Shown: positions 18,759 through 28,729 of the stretch, piece by piece
Position numbering within the stretch: the stretch's first letter is position 1
Layout of the letters: each line of letters begins with the position of its first letter
Assembly (NCBI GenBank): GCA_017161075.1
Contig: CP046174.1
Span: forward strand, 2,728,001-2,792,000
Direction: 5' to 3'
DNA: 64,000 bases
From: Erysipelotrichaceae bacterium 66202529
Lineage (GTDB): Bacteria > Bacillota_I > Bacilli_A > Erysipelotrichales > Erysipelotrichaceae
Program-made: the position numbers and the translations under genes
The notes under the pieces: model-generated
The model's database searches: none
What the model saw: only the letters and a program-made list of their open reading frames with translations
Told to the model about the DNA's origin: nothing

Positions 18759-19259
18759 TTATTTTTTTGTAACTGCAACCCATACCTCGACTTCCCCGGC
18801 ACTACCATAATATTCAATATCCGGTGCTCCGGTTTTCATTTTTCCGGTGATATATCCGGTGTTCAGCGGCCGGTATGCGGATTTCGGAAGCCATTTTGTA
18901 ATCGCCTGTGCCTCTGTTTTTCCAATCGTCTCCACCGAACATGGAAAAATTGCCCATGTTCTGGCTGGTACTGTATATTCTACGAGTTCTTCACCGGCTG
19001 CACAGGTACTGGAAACCGCAATCAAATGATCAAACTTGCGCTGATCGTCAGGATCTGTATTATACACGCTGATTCCTAACAGCCCTTTGGGCTCCTGGTT
19101 CATTTTGGACATCAATTCCTCCTGTAATCCCTGTTCACGAAATGTATTCCATTGTTCCGGGATGGCACGGCGTCCCTCTTTTCTCCTGTTTGTCGTATGT
19201 ATTGCATATCCAACAACACGAAAGCTTTCTCTTTCCTCAATACGAAACGGTTCACTCAT
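18759..19259 (-). CDS. GyrI-like effector-binding domain protein
   Basis: A 166-residue freestanding ligand-binding domain of the GyrI/SOUL fold (EERESFRVVGYAIHT at the start, GLLGISVYNTDPDDQRKFDHLIAV, then the aromatic TVPARTWAIFPCSVETIG). Such domains bind small amphipathic molecules. It is the last gene of a minus-strand group after an AraC regulator that carries the same domain at its C-terminus, so it probably senses or buffers the same class of ligand. taggagg precedes the ATG. Confidence 0.88.
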   Translation of the reverse strand: MSEPFRIEERESFRVVGYAIHTTNRRKEGRRAIPEQWNTFREQGLQEELMSKMNQEPKGLLGISVYNTDPDDQRKFDHLIAVSSTCAAGEELVEYTVPARTWAIFPCSVETIGKTEAQAITKWLPKSAYRPLNTGYITGKMKTGAPDIEYYGSAGEVEVWVAVTKK

Positions 19260-19337
19260 AAACGATTCCTCCTACTGTGTTATATAAATAATTATACAGG
19301 ATAAGCCATTACTCATCCTCTCTTTTTGTGTCCGAAG

Positions 19338-20195
19338 CTAAGAGTTATCCTCATCCTTTATCATCAGCCACATTTCCAGTCTTGATTGCCGGGGATCAGA
19401 ATCCAGATACACCTCCATAACCGGGCCGTTTACATACGAATACCCGGTGCTTGGAAACCATTCGGTCCAGATTCTTCGTTCCAGCTCCTGTATAGAGGCA
19501 TGTGTCCCTGCACAATCAAAAACGATCCAGGAGGCTTTTGGTATCGTCAGTGTATCATATCCGTTAAGCGTTTCATCACTGATAACACCGATGCAGAATT
19601 TCCAATCCGCAGTATCCCCGCACAGGCTGATCCCCAACAGTCCACTGGGCTCCTCCTGCGACATATAAGCAGCCAATTCCTCAATGATCCCGGTTCTGCC
19701 TGCAGCCTGCCAGTACTGCGGAACTATTTCATAGTTTTTTTCCAACTTATGATCCAGCTCATGCAATACGCCCATGACACGAAATTCTTCTTTTCGTACG
19801 ATGCGGTAATGCAGCTCCTTTTTACCTGCGATGTTTAACTGGAAGCAAAGTGGTGGATATGCTTTTACAGCAGCGTGCTCCTTGCGGACCTGAGACGGGG
19901 CAATACCATGCACAGAACGAAATGCACGGTTAAAGGCTGTTGGTGAAGCATATTGATAGCGTAATGCGATATCAATAATTTTCTCATTCCCCAGCCGCAG
20001 ATCCTCTGCAGCAAGAGTCATTCTCCTTCTTCTTATATATTCCGATACAGGTATTCCTGTCATATAGGAAAACACACGCTGAAAATTATATGATGAGGTA
20101 CATGCAATTTTCGCAGCCTCCTCTAAACGGATTTCATCCTGTATATGTGCTTCTATGTAAGTCATCGCTTCATTTAATCGTTCAATCCATTCCAT
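19338..20195 (-). CDS. AraC family regulator with GyrI-like effector domain
   Basis: A 285-residue regulator of the Rob/SoxS-like type. The two helix-turn-helix motifs are in the first 105 residues (LEEAAKIACTSSYNFQRVFS and IIDIALRYQYASPTAFNRAF), followed by VHGIAPSQVRK and an effector-binding domain (about 125-280) with GLLGISL and TIPKASWIVFDCAGTH. It shares these patterns with the neighbouring freestanding domain, suggesting duplication of the effector module. aggagcaggg precedes the ATG. It follows the YjbR-type gene by 42 bp. Confidence 0.92.
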   Translation of the reverse strand: MEWIERLNEAMTYIEAHIQDEIRLEEAAKIACTSSYNFQRVFSYMTGIPVSEYIRRRRMTLAAEDLRLGNEKIIDIALRYQYASPTAFNRAFRSVHGIAPSQVRKEHAAVKAYPPLCFQLNIAGKKELHYRIVRKEEFRVMGVLHELDHKLEKNYEIVPQYWQAAGRTGIIEELAAYMSQEEPSGLLGISLCGDTADWKFCIGVISDETLNGYDTLTIPKASWIVFDCAGTHASIQELERRIWTEWFPSTGYSYVNGPVMEVYLDSDPRQSRLEMWLMIKDEDNS

Positions 20196-20237
20196 GCATT
20201 CCCTGCTCCTTTATGTGCTCGTTTTTATGTGAAATTT

Positions 20238-20885
20238 TTATTTTGCTTCATTTACTAGCTGGTAGCTTTCATCGATCAGCCTCTGCAGCTGCTTCCAGGA
20301 GAGCTTTTGATCCAGTAAGACGGAAAACCAGTATGTTTTGTTCATATGATAGGCAGGAAAGTAGCATACATGATCCACAAGCTCACGGATATAGGCAGGG
20401 TCGTTTTTCAGATTGCATATGTCTGTCATACCATCCGCATCAATCCCTATACTTCTGTATGGAATATGCATGATAACACCATACCACTTCCCCTTAGGGG
20501 TTTTCAACGTTCCATGCTCGGGAGCACTTTTCCACGGAAATTCAGGAACGCTGTGATAACGCTGTTCCACATAATCCAGAATGCGCCTGCGATAAGAATT
20601 TCCCTCTGCACACGCCCGTACCAGTTTTTCCATCAGCTCATCTATTTCCTCACGGATTGCACTAACAAAGCTGCCATTTGCAGTTTTTACATAAAATGGC
20701 ATATACAATTCCTGAAGCTGTGCATCATACACATCTGCACGAAGCTTTTGGTTCTCATAGGTAATAACGGCATAAAAGTCCGCAGTCTTTAGTCGTTGAA
20801 TACAGCGATAGGTGTCTTTCTCCTGAATACACCCGTATTGCAGCAGCTTTTCCGGTGCCAGCTCTTGCACATGTTTATTTCTCAT
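20238..20885 (-). CDS. MmcQ/YjbR family protein
   Basis: A 215-residue protein whose C-terminal half (about 90-215) is a YjbR/CyaY-like domain: RRRILDYVEQRYHSVPEFPWKSAPE, KWYGVIMHIPYRSIG, CYFPAYHMNKTYWFSVLLD. The N-terminal part (about 1-85) resembles a second, less complete domain of the same kind. A DNA-binding role is proposed for the family, without firm biochemistry. aaaggggag decides the start at 20885 and excludes 13 upstream codons. First gene of a probable three-gene minus-strand operon with the AraC and GyrI-like genes. Confidence 0.88.
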   Translation of the reverse strand: MRNKHVQELAPEKLLQYGCIQEKDTYRCIQRLKTADFYAVITYENQKLRADVYDAQLQELYMPFYVKTANGSFVSAIREEIDELMEKLVRACAEGNSYRRRILDYVEQRYHSVPEFPWKSAPEHGTLKTPKGKWYGVIMHIPYRSIGIDADGMTDICNLKNDPAYIRELVDHVCYFPAYHMNKTYWFSVLLDQKLSWKQLQRLIDESYQLVNEAK

Positions 20886-21725
20886 ACCGTCACTCCCCTT
20901 TGTTGAATCGTAAGCTATTGTCACATTCTATCATGATAGCGATTTTCATTTGCTTCCCTGGACTATAGACAGCATATACAAGTTCTTTTGTCTGTAAAAA
21001 GAAGCTATGTTTTGCAACTACTCCATATTGTAACAGATGCCGCAGGAGCTCACAAGGAAAAAACGCCGTTCATTATAAAAGCCGATATCTCTTGTTATGA
21101 TTTATTATTTATTAAAAAGCAATCAATCTAGAATACGTTGATACCATTCATTGATATCCCTATTCTGCTGGAAACAAAACACACCGTTGGTGATAATACT
21201 TATGGTGAATAGGAGCTTCTCATTATGAAAACATGGTAATGAATATCCTCTTTAGAGATATAATAAAAAGTATGCACAAGTAAATACTATAAAGGCTCGC
21301 TGTAAGCGCATACAAATAAAATTGACTCTTTTTCTTTTTTATGTTATATACTAAGTTATATGCTAAGATTAAAAGTAAGCATGTACAAAAAATTCTAAAG
21401 ATAACACTATTTTCGGAATACGAAACTGCAATAGAAAGAAATCACCAACTGTTAGCTGGATTTCTCAGATAATATGAAATCTTAAAAATCAAGCATTTCA
21501 TTCTTCATTGCCTTTATAAAACTAAGCATCAGTAAACACAATATTTAGGTATATAAAAGCGAAATCATTTTGATGATCACCGTACCTTACACACAGATTC
21601 ATCCAGCTTCTGTATATAATATATTATCGAGGTAGCATAGACTAGCAGATGGAACAACTGTTTCCATCATATTATAAACTTAAATAATCAGTAGATTCCC
21701 TTACGATATTAAGCGAGGTACCTAT
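20886..21725. other. long AT-rich gap with leader elements of the ABC operon
   Basis: No gene is visible in 840 bases. Toward the exporter genes are TTGACT at about 21322 with TATATA 17 bases later, a hairpin at 21437-21465 (agaaatc/gatttct with further inner pairs), TATAAT at 21615-21620, and a hairpin at 21648-21668 (gatggaa/ttccatc). Either promoter would give a structured leader upstream of the ATPase gene. Confidence 0.45.
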
Positions 21726-22616
21726 ATGGAAAAAATTTTAGAAGTAGTTAAATTAAATAAATTCTATAAAAAGCATCATGTCTTAAAAGACATTGACCTT
21801 ACTATTTATAAAAAAGAAATCGTTGGCTTTATAGGCCCAAATGGTGCAGGTAAAAGCACTACAATGAAATGCATTAACAATCTTTTATATCCAGATTCAG
21901 GTACAATTAAAATCTGCGGGTATGATATCCTAAAAGAAAGAGAAAAAGCCTTGTCCTGCCAGGCCTCCTTGATAGAAAATCCTGGACTATATCCGGGTAT
22001 GAGTGGTCTTGATAACCTGAAAATATTTGCTAAGCTAAGAAAAGTTTCTACACAAAGATTACAGGAAATCATTGAATTCACTGCTTTACGGGACTCTTTA
22101 AAAAATAAAGTACAGGAGTATTCCCTGGGAATGAAGCAGAGATTAGCGTTAGGTATAGTATTGCTAGGGAAACCACATTTAATTATTCTGGATGAACCAA
22201 TCAATGGTCTTGATCCAAAAGGCGTAATGGAGTTAAGAGAATCTTTACTGCAGCTTGTTCAAAAGGAGGATACTTCCATTCTTTTTTCATCACATATATT
22301 AGGTGAAATCGAAAAGATAGCAACCCGGATTATCTGTATTAACAATGGAAAAATCATAGAACCTGAGCAGTTTCATATCAGTGAGCGATATAGCATTGTT
22401 ACAAATGATAATAACAAATCTGTTTGTATCTTGAAGGATATGGCTGATGCTCTACAAACAACAATTACCAAAGATAAAATTACTTTTGCTGTATCTTCCA
22501 CACTGCCTCTGAAATCCATCATCCGGATACTAGTTCATCATAATATTGATATTTTAGATATTGAAAAGGAAGAAATCGATATGGAAGCCGTATATAAATC
22601 AATCTATGGTGATTAG
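21726..22616 (+). CDS. ABC transporter ATP-binding protein, BcrA type
   Basis: A 296-residue cytoplasmic ATPase of an ABC-2 exporter. Walker A GPNGAGKST (about 38), Q-loop region, signature YSLGMKQRLAL (about 138), Walker B LIILDEPINGLD, and the switch His in SSHIL. The C-terminal 80 residues are the extension typical of bacitracin/lantibiotic-immunity ATPases. A gaggt site precedes the ATG. The gene overlaps closely with a permease gene (one base between stop and next ATG). It and its neighbours are clearly richer in A/T than the genes before 20.9 kb, suggesting acquisition. Substrate unknown; peptide antibiotic resistance or immunity is a family-based guess. Confidence 0.93.
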   Translation: MEKILEVVKLNKFYKKHHVLKDIDLTIYKKEIVGFIGPNGAGKSTTMKCINNLLYPDSGTIKICGYDILKEREKALSCQASLIENPGLYPGMSGLDNLKIFAKLRKVSTQRLQEIIEFTALRDSLKNKVQEYSLGMKQRLALGIVLLGKPHLIILDEPINGLDPKGVMELRESLLQLVQKEDTSILFSSHILGEIEKIATRIICINNGKIIEPEQFHISERYSIVTNDNNKSVCILKDMADALQTTITKDKITFAVSSTLPLKSIIRILVHHNIDILDIEKEEIDMEAVYKSIYGD

Positions 22617-22617
22617 T

Positions 22618-23814
22618 ATGCTAAATCTCATAAAAATTGAATATTTTAAGATATTCAAACATAAAAAAAACACCGCGCTTATCATTTCCTGTATTTTCTT
22701 CTTTCTTTTCATAGGATTTTCCAATCAGCAAAAAGATCAAAATTATGTTAATAAAAAAACATCATATCTGAAAAATGAAGTAAGAGAAGCTAGCAGCATC
22801 TTGGATTCCCTTGAACATATTCTTAAACAGTCCGGCATGAAATCAGCAGAAAGGAAGAATTTAAAGAAGCAATATGATTTTTGGGATAAAGAAACAGAAT
22901 ACAGTCAGCTACTTCTAAGTTTTTATACAGTTAAAGGAAACAGTTATGCTTCTGATAAAATCATTACAGATTATACAATTAAACGAAATTTAAACTTTAT
23001 AGAAGGATTGGAGCAGGGTTATACGGGAATGGTCTTTCAATACTCCAATAAAGATGAGGAAATCAAAGAATTAAAAAACGAAATCCTGATCATGCAGTCA
23101 TTACTGCAAACAAATAAGGAGAAATTAGATGCTGATCCTGATATTTCATTTTTATATTCAAGCCCCTATGAAATGAACGGCTGGAATTATCTTACGATAC
23201 TTTTTGATAACGGAATGCTAATCTATCTTATCTTTATCATATTATTGATAATGATTGATTTATATGCTGCAGAGATGGAGTGCGGCAGCTATAAAATGTA
23301 TATGACATGTCCATATAGCAGAAAGAAAATCATCTTTGCAAAAATGATAACAGGCAGTTCCCTATCAATATTCATTATAATGATATGTATGATGACTGGC
23401 TTTTCTATTTTCAGTATTCAGACAGATGTGGGCAATAGTTTATATCCGTATATAGCCGGCAATGGCACTATAGAGCCTTGCTATATCCATTTCCTGAAGC
23501 TTATTTTATTTCTCGTATGCAGTGTTGTATTTATGAATATCGTGTTTATCTATATAGCCACATTTACAAGCTCTATATCATCTGTAATAACTGCTATCGC
23601 ATGTTACTTTCTTTGTATTTTTTTCATATATAATCTTTTCAGCATCTCCAGTCCATGGATTGTACAGCTTCCATTTATTGGATTCTTGTATATCAGTGAG
23701 CTTATAAAGGTACAGCCAAATATCTTACCACCCCTTCTTATAAATATTGCTGTAATTGTTCTTACAACACTACTGTGTAGTAAGCGTTTTATAAATTTAG
23801 ATTTGAAAAACTGA
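22618..23814 (+). CDS. ABC-2 type permease
   Basis: A 398-residue membrane partner of the preceding ATPase. One N-terminal span (about 18-35) is followed by a long external helical region rich in charge (about 45-200) and then five spans to the C-terminus, the usual ABC-2 layout for BcrB/LanE-like permeases. The true start is the ATG at 22618, coupled to the ATPase stop, with ggtgat as ribosome site; a TTG 57 bases upstream lies inside the ATPase gene. Not recognisable beyond family level. Confidence 0.88.
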   Translation: MLNLIKIEYFKIFKHKKNTALIISCIFFFLFIGFSNQQKDQNYVNKKTSYLKNEVREASSILDSLEHILKQSGMKSAERKNLKKQYDFWDKETEYSQLLLSFYTVKGNSYASDKIITDYTIKRNLNFIEGLEQGYTGMVFQYSNKDEEIKELKNEILIMQSLLQTNKEKLDADPDISFLYSSPYEMNGWNYLTILFDNGMLIYLIFIILLIMIDLYAAEMECGSYKMYMTCPYSRKKIIFAKMITGSSLSIFIIMICMMTGFSIFSIQTDVGNSLYPYIAGNGTIEPCYIHFLKLILFLVCSVVFMNIVFIYIATFTSSISSVITAIACYFLCIFFIYNLFSISSPWIVQLPFIGFLYISELIKVQPNILPPLLINIAVIVLTTLLCSKRFINLDLKN

Positions 23815-23851
23815 AGATGTAATAGATAAAGCAGAAAGGATAAGAAAAAGC

Positions 23852-25270
23852 ATGTTACTATATATACGCTATGAAATTAAAAGAATCTTGATTTCCAGGA
23901 AGGCTAAATTAGCTATCCTGCTTATGTTTATTATGACAGTTGTCATGACAGTAAACAATTATAATCTTTCTAAAAAAGAGGATGTGTATGGTAAGGTTTA
24001 TCTTGAGGAATCACTGAATTCATTAAAAATATATGAATGGGTTTTAAATTTAGATAAGAACCGCGGCAATATTTATAAGGATGAACATGAGTGTCATGAG
24101 GTTATCAATCAATGGAAATCAATTATTAAAACAGGATTGCAGGCAGAACAGGATCATGACTGGGAAAAATATAATGAGATGAATTTACTGAATGCTATAT
24201 ATGAATATCGTCTTGCGCAGAATTACAAGCCGCAAAATACTTATGATTACAAATATTATACAAAATATAATAAAGAGGTAGATGACATCATAAAAAAACG
24301 GAATTTATCATATATTAACGTTCCGGATTTAAAGCATGATACAGAGGAATTAGACGTCCTCAATAATCCTGATTTAAGTGTTAGCCCTTTTATGGATGCA
24401 CAGTATTATGCTAGGTTATTTGATAAACTTCTGGATAAAAATTTAGCACCGATCAATCATTACAAGGTAGATAGTGTTAGTATAATCTTTCAGACATTAC
24501 AAAATCTTGTTCCTCTTTATGGTATTCTGGTGATATGCTTATTAGCTTTTGACAGTATTTCCTATGATAAAGAAACAGGAACAATAAAAAATCTGTTATG
24601 TATACCTAACATGAGAAATTATTATATTTTTGCGAAAACAATAGCAAACAGCATCGTAGCTTTTCTTGTTATTATGTTGCCTGCTGCATTACTATCCTTA
24701 TGTTTTGGTTTATATGATAAATATCAAATGCTGTTTTATCCAACGCTATACTTTAAGGATGGTTTAACTTCTTTTCATTTATCCTTTAACAATATCGAAG
24801 TGATGGAAAAAATGGTAGAAAATGGCACGCTTTATAGCAGTTTTCATTACAATGGCTTGATCCGGCATTCTTTATACGGTGGTGACAGAGCATCATGGAC
24901 AGCAGGGAGATCTCCAGATATGTCTCTAGATTATATTTCTTTAGGCAAGTTTTTAATCCTCGCAATGATTGTATTTATATTGTTTGTAATCTTCATCAAT
25001 TCCATGATTATGTGTATTCATACTTTTGTGAATTCAAAAATAATCGGTCTAAGCATGAGTCTATTGATATGCATTCTTGGATATATAACAACACCTGTAT
25101 CGAATACTAGCCCAGTCTACCAATTTCATCCATTTTCTTATAAAACAGCTACAGAAGTGATTGCAGGTACCTCATCATATCCCTTTCTAACAGGAGTATG
25201 CCTTTTAACAGTTTTGATATTGGTTTTTCAAGCATTAACGGGACTTAAATTAAAGAAAAAGGATATATGA
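23852..25270 (+). CDS. second ABC-2 type permease
   Basis: A 472-residue membrane protein with the same plan as the preceding one: a span at about 22-40, a large external domain (about 45-220) rich in Tyr, Asn and Lys, then about five spans. Two different permeases with one ATPase is the arrangement of LanFEG and BcrABC-like exporters. aaaggataag stands before the ATG. No regulator or peptide precursor gene is adjacent. Confidence 0.87.
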   Translation: MLLYIRYEIKRILISRKAKLAILLMFIMTVVMTVNNYNLSKKEDVYGKVYLEESLNSLKIYEWVLNLDKNRGNIYKDEHECHEVINQWKSIIKTGLQAEQDHDWEKYNEMNLLNAIYEYRLAQNYKPQNTYDYKYYTKYNKEVDDIIKKRNLSYINVPDLKHDTEELDVLNNPDLSVSPFMDAQYYARLFDKLLDKNLAPINHYKVDSVSIIFQTLQNLVPLYGILVICLLAFDSISYDKETGTIKNLLCIPNMRNYYIFAKTIANSIVAFLVIMLPAALLSLCFGLYDKYQMLFYPTLYFKDGLTSFHLSFNNIEVMEKMVENGTLYSSFHYNGLIRHSLYGGDRASWTAGRSPDMSLDYISLGKFLILAMIVFILFVIFINSMIMCIHTFVNSKIIGLSMSLLICILGYITTPVSNTSPVYQFHPFSYKTATEVIAGTSSYPFLTGVCLLTVLILVFQALTGLKLKKKDI

Positions 25271-25375
25271 TTTTTATAAAGAGCAGCTGGTAGGACTACT
25301 AATTTTATGAAAGGTAAGCCTTTCTTTCATATATGCTCACTATTATTTTACTATCGTATAGATTACAGTTAAGTG

Positions 25376-25403
25376 TATAGCTGTTATTTTTGCTACAGCT
25401 ATA
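25376..25403 (+). other. hairpin after the ABC operon
   Basis: Perfect nine-base arms tatagctgt/acagctata with a T-rich loop but no downstream T tract, 106 bases after the last permease. Possibly a weak terminator. Confidence 0.4.
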
Positions 25404-25441
25404 TAATCTTCTTGCTAAAAGTAAAAGAAGATTCCTATCAT

Positions 25442-25463
25442 AAAAAAACCACTCTTACAGTGG
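25442..25463 (-). terminator. terminator on the minus strand
   Basis: ccact/agtgg stem with a five-base loop followed by seven T residues (minus strand). It lies 250 bases beyond the peptidase gene ending at 25714. The sequence in between contains no visible gene. Confidence 0.6.
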
Positions 25464-25713
25464 CATATTCGTAATGATTTTCCCCTAATTAAACTATTAA
25501 AATCTAAGTTTTTCAGCATTTTTATTCCCTTGTTGATTGTTTAGCAAGGCCTAAGAGATTTATAAGACTGATATCTATTCTATTGTGATATGCTTTATGA
25601 ACACTATATCTTCAATATACTTGTAATGGTGTTACAGAGTTATATAATAAGTAATCTATGAAAGCAAATCCCGTTAGGAATAAAAATAAAGACTGCTTTT
25701 TTGATTTTGTGTT

Positions 25714-26220
25714 TTATGCGACTTCCGGTAATATATCATATTGAATTTCCTGCAGCGTCTCTGCCTCCTGCAGCTCTCTATAGAAATGATTCGGCAAATA
25801 CAGGGACGGTCTTCTTTTCAGCTTTAACGCACCGGATTCTGAAAGTATTTCCGCTACAAACTGCGAACAGAAATAATGCTTTTTCCGTTTGAACGGAATA
25901 TGTGCAAAGCAGAAGACAACGCCAATATTAGAATAACAGAAATCCTCACGGTTCTCGACAAACTGCTCGATTTTTTTCTGCATACGTTCAAAGGTTGCGT
26001 CAGAAACCTCCAGCTGAAAGCTGATGCTTTTTTCTACCCCATGGCGCTTGTATTTGGAAACTGTCTCCATACAAAAGCCCTTATAATTGAAGCTGTACAT
26101 TTTCTCATTCATCGCATCCAGGCAAATAGATGCATGTGTATATTCATACCCGTAGACAATTTCCATAAAGCTGGATAAATGGCTGGGATAATTGGTTAAA
26201 ACGATTGAAATGGTTTTCAT
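25714..26220 (-). CDS. permuted papain-like cysteine peptidase (YiiX/NlpC-P60 type)
   Basis: A 168-residue protein with the circularly permuted papain fold pattern: an N-terminal His in YEYTHASICLD (about 25) and the nucleophile Cys in KKHYFCSQFVAEILSESGAL (about 120). This arrangement is typical of YiiX/YebB-like amidases and peptidases acting on lipids, peptides or peptidoglycan. No signal peptide. Start at 26220 is chosen because aaggaga precedes it; a 14-codon extension upstream has no ribosome site. Substrate unknown. Confidence 0.75.
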   Translation of the reverse strand: MKTISIVLTNYPSHLSSFMEIVYGYEYTHASICLDAMNEKMYSFNYKGFCMETVSKYKRHGVEKSISFQLEVSDATFERMQKKIEQFVENREDFCYSNIGVVFCFAHIPFKRKKHYFCSQFVAEILSESGALKLKRRPSLYLPNHFYRELQEAETLQEIQYDILPEVA

Positions 26221-26581
26221 GAATATGATGGTTCTCCTTCTTGGCTGTAAAGCATGATACAAACGGCCTGCATACGGTTGCTAGTAAGCCGGTTTCTATC
26301 AAGTGAGTCATTTTAGTATCCTGCAGAAATATTTTTAAACAGGCTGAAGGATACACATCAGCAGTTCGCTGTACAGAGTAATTATTACATACCCTTCCCC
26401 GCAAGTCAATGGAATTTCCTGACATCACAAATTATACGTACTCTGAAAGCTGCTGTTTTATACAGCAGTACCAGGTGTTTCACCAGCTTCCTTGTCCGTT
26501 TTCACTCCTATGTGTGAAAATAATGCTTATAAGAACCGGCTTATCTTATAATTCTTTTTTACATATACAATTCACTGCCAG
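26221..26581. other. intergenic region without gene
   Basis: About 360 bases between convergent features; no supported coding frame, tRNA or repeat. Confidence 0.4.
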
Positions 26582-26623
26582 AGAAAAGGATGGAAACAGC
26601 TTACTGCCATACATTCCATCCTT
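26582..26623 (-). terminator. terminator of the cupin gene
   Basis: Perfect ten-base arms aaggatggaa/ttccatcctt with an 18-base loop, followed on the minus strand by ttttctc. Confidence 0.75.
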
Positions 26624-26657
26624 GTATACTATGTAACATTCAGATACTCTGCTTCCT

Positions 26658-27068
26658 TTATTTCAGCTTTTGGTACGCTTCCTCACTTACTGCTTCAAAC
26701 CATTCATTGATTGCTCCCTCAGCTGGCACCTCAATCGCCAGATGGGAAAACCAGCTGTCCTTTGCCGCACCATGCCAGTGCTTTACCTCTGGTGCGATAT
26801 TGACAACATCTCCAGGAAGCAGCTGCTGTGCATCCTTTCCCCATTCCTGATACCAGCCACGTCCCCCTGTCACAAGCAGGATTTGTCCGCCGCGGTGGTG
26901 AATATGCCAGTTATTGCGGCAACCAGGCTCAAAGGTCACATTACCAATTCCAAGCGGCTCAGTTGTAAGCATCCGCAAATAGCTTTTTCCAATAAAATAT
27001 TTCGCATAGGCTGTATTTTCCTCTCCAACAGGAAACAGCTTTGGCAAATCCATTTTCATTTTTTCCAT
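26658..27068 (-). CDS. cupin domain protein
   Basis: A 136-residue single-domain cupin. Motif 1 is CRNNWHIHHRGGQILLVTGG (two His plus a Gln in place of the usual Glu) and motif 2 is PGDVVNIAPEVKHWHGA (His), giving a probable metal site. Proteins of this type are often annotated with carboxymuconolactone decarboxylases or quercetin-type dioxygenases, but activity is unproven. aaggagcg precedes the ATG. Confidence 0.88.
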   Translation of the reverse strand: MEKMKMDLPKLFPVGEENTAYAKYFIGKSYLRMLTTEPLGIGNVTFEPGCRNNWHIHHRGGQILLVTGGRGWYQEWGKDAQQLLPGDVVNIAPEVKHWHGAAKDSWFSHLAIEVPAEGAINEWFEAVSEEAYQKLK

Positions 27069-27583
27069 ACGTATATACGCTCCTTCCGGTTGTGCTGCAG
27101 CTTGAAACGCAGACAGAAGACTCCCGTTTCCTTGTACCTTACTGACTCAGAAACCAGCTTGCACAGGAAATCTTTGCGATATCACCTTCAGTAAGCTGTC
27201 AGATCAACCAGTATGCAGCACCTTTTCTACAGACCTATCTTACCGCCTGATTCAGGAAATGTCCAATACCTGTATTTCATACTATAGAATACCTGAAAGG
27301 CATGATACTCTGGCTCTCATACCGCTGACAAAATAGGAAGTGCCAATGAAGATAGCTTTTTACAATAGCTGCTTCCTATGTATGCGGCTGCATAGCTGTT
27401 TACGTAAAGAATTGGCAGCTGCAGGAAAACATACTATATTTACAAACATTTTTTATATCCTGTCAGGAATACGGATTTTATTACGATTCGATATTTATAA
27501 AAGTATAAAGCAGCCCGTGCATCCATACACCTGCCTGTTATTTTCATTAACCGAAGCTGTGTTCATACACGCACCGGTTCTTT
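27069..27583. other. gap without gene
   Basis: About 515 bases. The only structure I see is an inverted repeat ataggaag (about 27332) / cttcctat (about 27372). Frames on the plus strand here run into the reductase gene antisense and look accidental. Confidence 0.4.
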
Positions 27584-28729
27584 CTAGATACCAAAAATCT
27601 GCACAGCTGCCTTCATATTTTCACGAACAGCGACATGAAATGGACAGCGTGCTTCACAGGCACCACAGGCTATACAATCTTGTGCCGTATGCTTCAGCAC
27701 TGCATAATGCTCACGTACAGTTTCCGGCAACTCCTTTTGTGCCTTTGCCAGATTCAACAGCTTGGTGACCATCGCAATATCTATATGCTTGGGACAGGGT
27801 GCGCAATGCCCACAATACATACAATGTCCCTCCCAGCTGACCCTTGGCATGGAGGCAAAAACCTGTGCATAATCCTTTTCCTCATCCGATGCAGCTTCAT
27901 AGGCCAGACATTCCTTAAATTCGGGAATACTGTGACTGCCCACCATTACAGATACCACCGCTGGTCTGGTTAAAGCATAATGCAGACACTGCTTAACCGT
28001 GAGCGCTGTTTTTGCCGGAGATAAGGCAGCGTCCAGCAAATCCCCGCCGCCAAAGGCTTTCATCACAGTGATTGCTACCCCCGTTTTCTGGCAGACCTCA
28101 TACAAACGCTCCCGATCCTGATCCATATGCAAAATGTCTTTCTCATAATTGGCATCGTTCCATAACTCCTCCACATCCTCACTGGCAGGCATCAGATCAT
28201 AACAGGGATTGATACTGAACATCAGGACATCAATATGTCCGCTTAAAACTGCCTCATATGCGACCAGGGGATTATGAGAGCTTATCCCTACTGCACGAAG
28301 CTTCCCCTGCTTCTTCAATTCCAGTGCATAATCCAAAATACCGTGATCCAATACAAGCTGCCAGTCCTCCATAGCATCCACATAATGAATCATTCCGATA
28401 TCAATTTTATCTGTCTGCAGCTGTTCACACATTTGCTGAAAGCCGTCCTTAACCTCTGTTAAATCTCTTGTTCGCTGATATTGTCCCTGTTTCCAGATGG
28501 AACACAGATGTCCCTGAATGATAAATTCATCCCTCTGCTTTTGAAGCGCATTGCCCAGACGCTTTCTCATATCTGGATCAGGGGAATACAAATCAATCAG
28601 ATTGACACCATGCTCCTGTGCCAGTGTCAAAAGCTCATTCAGCTGCATCCCTTCCTCATGAAAGCCTTCACAGCCTAAACCAATCTCACTTACCGCTATT
28701 CCACATCGCTCTATGATACGCATTTGCAT
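27584..28729 (-). CDS. aldo/keto reductase with C-terminal 4Fe-4S domain
   Basis: A 381-residue fusion: an aldo/keto reductase barrel (about 1-285; ISEIGLGCEG-like start, NLIDLYSPDPDMR, the active-site region IDIGMIHYVDAMED) and a ferredoxin-like tail with CMYCGHCAPCPKHIDIAMV (about 312) and CIACGACEARCPFHV (about 355), which should bind two 4Fe-4S clusters. Such fusions are common in anaerobes and probably couple carbonyl reduction to ferredoxin. Four possible ATGs lie within 13 bases; gggaggt is seven bases before the third (28729), which I use. Substrate unknown. Confidence 0.88.
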   Translation of the reverse strand: MQMRIIERCGIAVSEIGLGCEGFHEEGMQLNELLTLAQEHGVNLIDLYSPDPDMRKRLGNALQKQRDEFIIQGHLCSIWKQGQYQRTRDLTEVKDGFQQMCEQLQTDKIDIGMIHYVDAMEDWQLVLDHGILDYALELKKQGKLRAVGISSHNPLVAYEAVLSGHIDVLMFSINPCYDLMPASEDVEELWNDANYEKDILHMDQDRERLYEVCQKTGVAITVMKAFGGGDLLDAALSPAKTALTVKQCLHYALTRPAVVSVMVGSHSIPEFKECLAYEAASDEEKDYAQVFASMPRVSWEGHCMYCGHCAPCPKHIDIAMVTKLLNLAKAQKELPETVREHYAVLKHTAQDCIACGACEARCPFHVAVRENMKAAVQIFGI

